DNA of 11,591 nt, taken from NCBI GenBank assembly GCA_905479535.1, contig CAJQMW010000448.1:1-11591 (forward strand). The letters run 5' to 3'. Positions 7,162 to 11,591 of this stretch are shown one piece after another. Made by a program: the position numbers and the translations under genes. The notes under the pieces are model-generated. The model was not told where the DNA came from and ran no database searches. It saw only the letters and a program-made list of their open reading frames with translations. Every line of letters begins with the position of its first letter. Positions within the stretch are counted from its first letter, which is position 1. This DNA is from an uncultured Maribacter sp. (GTDB lineage: Bacteria; Bacteroidota; Bacteroidia; Flavobacteriales; Flavobacteriaceae).

Positions 7162-7898
7162 TAGCCTAACAGGAGCTGCGTTAATAAGTAATTTAAGATA
7201 ATGATGACCACACTGGTCCAAACAAAAGAGGTCGTACTGGCCTTGCCTACCTCCAAGGCACCGCCTTTCATATAAAAACCGTGAAATGAAGGAATAGTGG
7301 CAATGATAAATGCAAAAATCAATGTTTTGATGAATGCATACGCAATATGAAAGGGAACAAATTCTGATTGGAGTCCGGTTACGAAATCCGTACTGGTTAA
7401 GAACCCGCCGAATACTCCGGCCAACCATCCTCCAAAAATACCAACGTACATGGATATCGCAATGGCGAACGGGTAAAATAACATGGCAATTATTTTTGGA
7501 AAAACCAGATAGTTCAAAGAGTTGACGCCCATGACTTCCAAAGCATCAATTTGCTCGGTCACCCGCATGGTCCCAATGCTTGAGGTGATATAGGAGCCAA
7601 CTTTTCCCGCCATGATGATAGATACAAACGTAGGTGCAAACTCCAATATTACAGACTGTCTAGTAGCAAAACCGATAAGGCTTCGTGGAATAATGGGGTT
7701 GGTTAAATTCAATGCCGTTTGTATGGCAACTACGGCACCTATAAAGAAAGAAATAAATACAATGATACCCAATGACCCATAAATTAACTCGTCTATTTCC
7801 TTTAGGATCAGCGATTTCATTATTCTCCACTTCGTCGGTTTTTTAAAAACCTCCCGGACCATAATTGCATAGCTGCCAACAGACGCTAAATAGTTCAT
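7161..7898 (-). CDS. MlaE-type ABC transporter permease
   Basis: Membrane subunit of an Mla-like ABC transporter (MlaE/YrbE/TGD1 family). It spans the inner membrane and probably works with the ATPase encoded directly downstream. In its 245 residues the hallmark segment runs from EFAPTFVSIIMAGKVGS (86-102) through TEQIDALEVMG (114-124), the conserved MlaE loop with its Gly and acidic residues. Hydrophobic segments are near 43-63, 128-165 (two passes), 186-205 and 224-244. The start at 7898 gives a family-typical short N-terminal amphipathic region; it lies 5 bases from a possible -7 box. Known systems also need an MCE-domain (MlaD-like) protein, and none is encoded in this window, so the partner must lie elsewhere. 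Transport direction and substrate cannot be read; phospholipid trafficking is the best-known role of the family. Confidence 0.92.
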   Translation of the reverse strand: MNYLASVGSYAIMVREVFKKPTKWRIMKSLILKEIDELIYGSLGIIVFISFFIGAVVAIQTALNLTNPIIPRSLIGFATRQSVILEFAPTFVSIIMAGKVGSYITSSIGTMRVTEQIDALEVMGVNSLNYLVFPKIIAMLFYPFAIAISMYVGIFGGWLAGVFGGFLTSTDFVTGLQSEFVPFHIAYAFIKTLIFAFIIATIPSFHGFYMKGGALEVGKASTTSFVWTSVVIIILNYLLTQLLLG

Positions 7899-7996
7899 GT
7901 ATTTAAAAATAGGTTTCTTAGCGTAAAAATAACAATAAAGGAATGGATTTAACCCTCATTTAAACTTTTAAGGGGGATTTTATTTACTTTTACCTT
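7899..7996. promoter_or_regulatory. Divergent intergenic region, permease / phosphatase, with candidate promoters
   Basis: These 98 A/T-rich bases separate two divergent starts and so should contain both promoters. On the - strand, TATTTTTA (7911 down to 7904) lies 5 bases before the permease ATG, and a TTG (7935 down to 7933) sits 21 bases further upstream. This resembles the Bacteroidota TTTG/TAnnTTTG promoter with one mismatch in the -7 box. On the + strand, TACTTTTA (7985-7992) lies 4 bases before the phosphatase ATG, also one mismatch from TAnnTTTG, but without a clear -33 element. If both boxes are used, transcripts would be leaderless or nearly so. Assigned by eye only. Confidence 0.4.
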
Positions 7997-9682
7997 ATGA
8001 AGATATTACGCATTAAAATTAGAAGTCTTTTTTCCCTTTCCTCCTTCATTTTAGTCCTGTTCGTCGCATTTTCCGCTAATTCCCAAAAAAAGGATAAAAC
8101 AGAGGGTGCAATACCAATTAAGGTGTCTCCAAAACTGGTTGTGGGCATCGTTGTGGACCAAATGCGTTATGACTACCTGACCAGATTTTACAATCATTAT
8201 GGAGAGGACGGTTTTAGAAGATTGGTAGAAGAGGGTTATAATTGCAAGAACAACCATTTTAATTATGCCCCTACCAGTACCGGTCCCGGACACACTTCGG
8301 TCTATACGGGAACTACTCCATCAACTCATGGTATTATAGGGAACAATTGGTACGATAAGGAAGATGATGTGGATGTTTATTGTGCTTCGGATGACACCTA
8401 TAATTCCGTAGGCACCGCTTCCAATGTAGGTAAGATGTCGCCACACAGAATGACGGTCACCACGATAACGGATGAATTGAGGTTGCATACCCAAATGAAG
8501 GGAAAAACAATAGCCATAGCATTGAAAGACAGGGGGGCCGTCCTTCCCGGTGGACATACGGCCAATGCTGCTTATTGGTTTCATGGAGAAGATGAAGGAA
8601 AGTGGATCAGTAGCACTTATTACATGAATCAGCTTCCAGACTGGGTTAATGATTTTAACTCATCAGGGAAAGCACAATCCTATAAAAAAACATGGAATAC
8701 ACTTCGGGATATCAATACGTATATAGAAAGTGGTCTGGACAACAATCCCTATGAAGGATTGTTCCAAGATGAGGTGACCCCCACCTTTCCGCACAGCACG
8801 CCAAACCTATTGGATAAAACACGTGATTTTGAATTTATCAAAGCCACTCCCTATGGAAATAGCATTACCGCCGATTTTGCGATTGAGGCCTTAAAACAGG
8901 AAAATTTGGGTAAGGATGCCATTACGGATTTCTTGGCCATCAGTTTTTCAAGCACGGACTATGTAGGTCACAAATATGGGGTGAATTCGAAGGAAGTTCA
9001 GGATACTTATCTGAGGTTGGACGAGGATTTGGCACGACTGTTCAAAGCATTGGACAAAAATGTAGGTAAGGACGAATACACTGTGTTTTTAACGGCAGAT
9101 CACGGTGCAATTGATGTTCCAGGTTATCTTAAAAACCAAAGAATACCTGCGGGTTACGTAGATTACGAAACGACGAAAACCAAATTCTCCGAATTTTTAA
9201 AATTCAAATATGGTACCGAAGATATCATTAAGAATTTTTCAAACCTTCAATTCTTCTTAAATCATAAAATTGTGAAGAATTTAGATCTGGATTTGAAGGA
9301 TGTCCAAGAGACCCTTGCACTGGAACTTCTAAGTTACGATTACGTTGACAGGGTATATACGGCATATCAAATGTGGCAAAACGATTACACCTCTGGGATA
9401 CCCTATATCCTCCAGAACGGCTATAACCAGAAAAGGTCCGGAGACATATTGCTAGTATTGAAACCCGGTACGATTAGTTATCCAGTGACCGGATCTACAC
9501 ACGGTTCTCCCCAAGTGTACGATACCCACTGCCCTTTACTTTTCTACGGAAAGGGAATAAAGAAAGGAAGTACGGTAGCAAGAACTGAAATCCCGGATAT
9601 TGCGCCCACTATAGCTACATTATTAGGAATATCTTTTCCGAGTGGTAATACCGGGCAACCAATTGCCGAAGTGTTAGAGTAA
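7997..9682 (+). CDS. PafA-type alkaline phosphatase, secreted
   Basis: Phosphomonoesterase of the alkaline phosphatase superfamily, PafA branch, releasing phosphate from organic esters outside the inner membrane. The N-terminus is a signal peptide ending near Ser-Gln30. Active-site residues line up with those I recall for Elizabethkingia PafA at a nearly constant offset of 16: zinc ligands Asp54 (VVDQMR), Asp321 and His325 (TDYVGHK), Asp368-His369 (TADHG) and His502 (STHGSP); nucleophile Thr95 (TSTGPGH); Asn116 (GIIGNN); and the Lys177/Arg179 pair in LKDRG. The Lys and Arg distinguish this branch from the related nucleotide phosphodiesterases and favour monoester hydrolysis. Length 561 is normal and no key residue is missing. 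It diverges from the permease gene and is followed 9 bases later by murI, probably on one transcript. Phosphate-regulated boxes of the classical Pho type were not seen. Confidence 0.92.
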   Translation: MKILRIKIRSLFSLSSFILVLFVAFSANSQKKDKTEGAIPIKVSPKLVVGIVVDQMRYDYLTRFYNHYGEDGFRRLVEEGYNCKNNHFNYAPTSTGPGHTSVYTGTTPSTHGIIGNNWYDKEDDVDVYCASDDTYNSVGTASNVGKMSPHRMTVTTITDELRLHTQMKGKTIAIALKDRGAVLPGGHTANAAYWFHGEDEGKWISSTYYMNQLPDWVNDFNSSGKAQSYKKTWNTLRDINTYIESGLDNNPYEGLFQDEVTPTFPHSTPNLLDKTRDFEFIKATPYGNSITADFAIEALKQENLGKDAITDFLAISFSSTDYVGHKYGVNSKEVQDTYLRLDEDLARLFKALDKNVGKDEYTVFLTADHGAIDVPGYLKNQRIPAGYVDYETTKTKFSEFLKFKYGTEDIIKNFSNLQFFLNHKIVKNLDLDLKDVQETLALELLSYDYVDRVYTAYQMWQNDYTSGIPYILQNGYNQKRSGDILLVLKPGTISYPVTGSTHGSPQVYDTHCPLLFYGKGIKKGSTVARTEIPDIAPTIATLLGISFPSGNTGQPIAEVLE

Positions 9683-9691
9683 TATGGAGTT

Positions 9692-10480
9692 ATGAGCAAA
9701 CTTCCCATTGGCGTTTTTGATTCCGGCATTGGAGGGACCTCCATTTGGAAGGAAATTCAAGCCCTATTACCAAAGGAAAACTCCATTTATTTAGCTGATA
9801 GTAAAAACGCTCCTTATGGGGAAAAACCTTCAGAGGAAATACTAAGGCTGAGTATCAAAAACACCGAGTATCTTTTAAACCGTAATTGTAAATTGATCGT
9901 TGTTGCCTGTAACACGGCCACCACCAATGCTATAGACTACCTTAGAAAAACCTATAAAGTCCCTTTTATTGGGATAGAGCCGGCGATAAAACCTGCGGCC
10001 TTAAATTCAAAATCCAAAACCGTGGGTGTTTTGGCTACCAAAGGCACCTTAACCAGTAGTTTGTTCCACAGTACTTCGCAAAACCATGCGGAGGGAATAC
10101 AGATAATTGAACGACAGGGTAAGGGATTGGTAGAACTTATAGAGAACGGTGAATTGAGAGGTGATACAACACGTCAGCTTTTACAAGAGTACCTACGGCC
10201 CATGTTGGATAAAGGAATCGATTATTTGGTATTGGGTTGTACCCATTATCCCTATTTAATCCCCTTGTTAAAGGAACTGCTGCCAGAGAGCGTGAAAATT
10301 ATTGATTCTGGTGAGGCGGTTGCGCGACAGACAAAATCTATTTTGGAGAGGCATGGCATTTTAAACCTTTCCAAGCTTGATGGAAAGCATCAATTTTATA
10401 CCAATTCTAATGTGGCGCTACTTAAGCGGTTTTTAGATCACCACCGAACATCTGTAGAAGTGACTTATTTGGATTTTTGA
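9692..10480 (+). CDS. murI: Glutamate racemase
   Basis: Cofactor-independent enzyme that interconverts L- and D-glutamate in the cytoplasm and supplies the D-glutamate of the peptidoglycan stem. The N-terminal motif GVFDSGIGG (7-15) holds the conserved Asp10-Ser11. The two catalytic Cys residues are both present: Cys73 in VACNTATT and Cys183 in LGCTHYPYL, with His185 beside the second. SKNAPYG (37-43) is the usual substrate-pocket segment. Length 262 is typical of the family. The start at 9692 places the first motif at the normal distance; an ATG at 9684 runs into a stop after three codons and is not the start. The gene follows the phosphatase by 9 bases, so it is probably cotranscribed, although the two functions are not obviously linked. 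It converges on folA with 48 bases between the stops. Confidence 0.96.
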   Translation: MSKLPIGVFDSGIGGTSIWKEIQALLPKENSIYLADSKNAPYGEKPSEEILRLSIKNTEYLLNRNCKLIVVACNTATTNAIDYLRKTYKVPFIGIEPAIKPAALNSKSKTVGVLATKGTLTSSLFHSTSQNHAEGIQIIERQGKGLVELIENGELRGDTTRQLLQEYLRPMLDKGIDYLVLGCTHYPYLIPLLKELLPESVKIIDSGEAVARQTKSILERHGILNLSKLDGKHQFYTNSNVALLKRFLDHHRTSVEVTYLDF

Positions 10481-10528
10481 CATACCACTTACTAAATCAC
10501 ATGGTTTTATTGGTGCTAGAAATAGGTT

Positions 10529-11026
10529 CTATTTTATCCTGATATAGGTTAAATAACTGAAGGAATGCTTGTGTTTTTCATCTTTTGGATGGTATTCTTC
10601 GGTTACCAACTTCCATATTTTCCCGTCAATTTTTGGAAAAAATGTATCCCCTTCAAAACTTTCATGTACTCGGGTAAGTTCTATCGTGTTCGAGAAAGGT
10701 TCCGCCTGTTTATATATTTCGCCACCTCCAATAATAAAAGATATAGGGTCGGTTTCAACCATGGCTATTGCATCTTCTAGAGAGTGCACCACGACGCATT
10801 CGTCGAAATTTGTTGTATAGTTCCTGTCCCGGGTGACAATGATGTGCTTTCTATCCGGCAGAGGCTTGTCAAAAGCATCGAAAGTTTTACGGCCCATGAT
10901 GATGGTATGGCCAGAGGTCAGTTTTTTAAAGCGCTTAAAATCGTCGGGTAGGTGCCACGGTAAGTCCCCGTCTTTTGCGATGGCGTTGTTTTCCCCTGCC
11001 GCCGCTATCATGGTGATGATATTCAT
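10529..11026 (-). CDS. folA: Dihydrofolate reductase
   Basis: Reduces dihydrofolate to tetrahydrofolate with NADPH, supporting thymidylate, purine and methionine synthesis. The 165-residue protein shows the family pattern throughout: MIAAAGENNAIAKDGDLPW (6-24) including the Met20-type loop, then HLPDDF with the catalytic acid at Asp29 (equivalent to E. coli Asp27), the cofactor segment IIMGRKTF (42-49), the FIIGGGEIY loop (97-105), and EGDTFFP (125-131). Trp24 corresponds to the conserved E. coli Trp22. It reads as a normal chromosomal enzyme with no sign of being an acquired resistance type. thyA, a frequent neighbour, is not in the window. The gene diverges from the DUF1287 gene across 138 bases, where I could not find a convincing promoter for it. 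Confidence 0.96.
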   Translation of the reverse strand: MNIITMIAAAGENNAIAKDGDLPWHLPDDFKRFKKLTSGHTIIMGRKTFDAFDKPLPDRKHIIVTRDRNYTTNFDECVVVHSLEDAIAMVETDPISFIIGGGEIYKQAEPFSNTIELTRVHESFEGDTFFPKIDGKIWKLVTEEYHPKDEKHKHSFSYLTYIRIK

Positions 11027-11164
11027 TTTTTATAGATTATATGAAACGTAATAGCAAAAAGCACGCCAATAAAAAGCCACAATAGCTATCTTTAGGCTAA
11101 GATACGGCAATTGATTTTTCTGTAACGGTCAGATTAAAATTTGTAAAAGCGGTTTAGTAGAAGA

Positions 11165-11591
11165 ATGAATAGAATAATTCTGTTATTGGTTCTGATAAGT
11201 TTTAATTTTTGTTTCGCTCAAACAGAAATTCAAAACAAAACATTATGCCATTACGCCGTTGAACTCACAAGACAGAATGTTGTCTATGATGCTAGTTATT
11301 TTGCTATTGACTACCCCAACGGGGATGTACCGAGCGATAAGGGGGTCTGTACTGACGTAATTGTTCGCGCATACAGAATGGGTATCGACTTGCAGAAAGA
11401 AGTTCATGAAGACATGAAAATGAACTTTGGTAAGTAGCCTAAAATTTGGGGGCTTACAGGAACCGACAAGAATATAGACCATAGAAGGGTGCCTAATTTG
11501 ATGACTTTTTTTAGCAGACAAAACGCTGCTAGAGCAATTACGTTTAGGGCCAGCGATTATGTTCAGGGAGACATCGTCTGTTGGAGTCTTG
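11165..11591 (+). pseudogene. DUF1287 family secreted protein, in-frame TAG at codon 91, 3' end outside window
   Basis: The N-terminal 90 codons encode a signal peptide (cleavage near Ala18-Gln19) and the start of a DUF1287 domain (YijF-like family; function not established). The clearest family segment is NGDVPSDKGVCTDVIVRAYR (52-71), whose Cys62 and Asp64 are the conserved residues, followed by the HEDMKMNF stretch. The frame then meets TAG at 11435-11437. Beyond it the same frame stays open for 51 codons to the window edge and keeps family-like sequence (PKIWGL, NIDHRRVPNLMTFF, then DYVQGDIVCWSL). In relatives, as I recall them, an aromatic Tyr precedes PKIWGL, so TAT or TAC to TAG is the simplest change. 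The gene is therefore either recently inactivated, misread in sequencing, or read through. A possible promoter is TTG at 11111 with TAAAATTTG at 11135-11143, but this is weak. Truncation would remove the rest of the domain. Confidence 0.8.

Noticed and set aside
7162..7428. Upstream extension of the ATPase frame (89 codons before the ATG at 7161)
   Set aside because: It lies entirely over the permease gene in another frame, has no family sequence, and the ATP-binding domain begins right at MIEVDNIHKSFG.
9684..9695. ATG at 9684 as an alternative murI start or leader
   Set aside because: It reads three codons and stops at TGA (9693-9695); the frame is not that of murI.
10517..10531. Possible terminator between murI and folA: TAGAA / TTCTA with a 5-base loop followed by TTTTA
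   Set aside because: The stem is only 5 bp and mostly A/T, it runs into the folA stop codon, and the T-tract is short, so it is too weak to call.
11027..11164. Promoters in the folA / DUF1287 divergent gap
   Set aside because: A TATAAT on the - strand and TAAAATTTG on the + strand are present, but neither has a convincing upstream element at the right spacing, so they are mentioned only as weak possibilities.
1..11591. Mobile elements, CRISPR arrays, tRNA or rRNA genes, defence or biosynthetic clusters
   Set aside because: No terminal inverted repeats, transposase motifs, regularly spaced repeats, tRNA-like arms or clustered unknown genes were seen; nearly all the DNA is accounted for by recognisable coding genes.

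Overview
The window reads as a chromosomal segment of a member of the Bacteroidota, most likely a marine-type Flavobacteriaceae. The reasons are the moderate-to-low GC content, the near absence of Shine-Dalgarno sequences before starts, the gene families (PafA-type phosphatase, M28 lipoprotein, the SprT-like / mannose-1-phosphate guanylyltransferase / DUF389 series, MlaE/MlaF pair) and A/T-rich promoter-like boxes of the Bacteroidota TAnnTTTG kind close to two divergent starts. The genus cannot be fixed by reading alone. I see no tRNA, rRNA, insertion sequence, phage gene, CRISPR array or clear horizontally acquired island. This is mostly housekeeping DNA, tightly packed, with no gene-free stretch above about 140 bases.

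Left part, + strand: the 3' portion of the pyruvate dehydrogenase E2 gene (pdhC/aceF type), closed by a perfect hairpin plus T-tract terminator. Then comes a compact series of an M28 zinc peptidase lipoprotein, a short-chain dehydrogenase that overlaps it by one base (TAATG), and a SprT-like HExxH metalloprotein one base later. After an 83-base gap come mannose-1-phosphate guanylyltransferase (GDP-mannose supply for surface glycans) and, two bases later, a DUF389 membrane protein with a large soluble tail.

Middle part, - strand: an MlaE-type permease and MlaF-type ATPase, again joined by a TAATG overlap, form an ABC lipid/organic-solvent-type transporter pair. The ATPase stop codon and the stop codon of the convergent DUF389 gene share the palindrome TTAA, so there is no intergenic DNA between them. 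The permease gene diverges from a PafA-type alkaline phosphatase across 98 bases that should hold two promoters.

Right part: the phosphatase gene is followed 9 bases later by glutamate racemase (murI, D-glutamate for peptidoglycan). Convergent to it is dihydrofolate reductase (folA). Divergent from folA, at the right edge, lies a secreted DUF1287 gene with an in-frame TAG at codon 91. The same frame continues with well-preserved family-like sequence to the window end, so this is a nonsense mutation, a sequencing error or readthrough. It is the most unusual thing in the window.

I did not find a previously undescribed multi-gene system. The items most worth a second look are the interrupted DUF1287 gene, the shared stop codons, the Cys-poor tail of the SprT-like protein, the DUF389 tail, and a tiny ORF whose stop overlaps the guanylyltransferase start.
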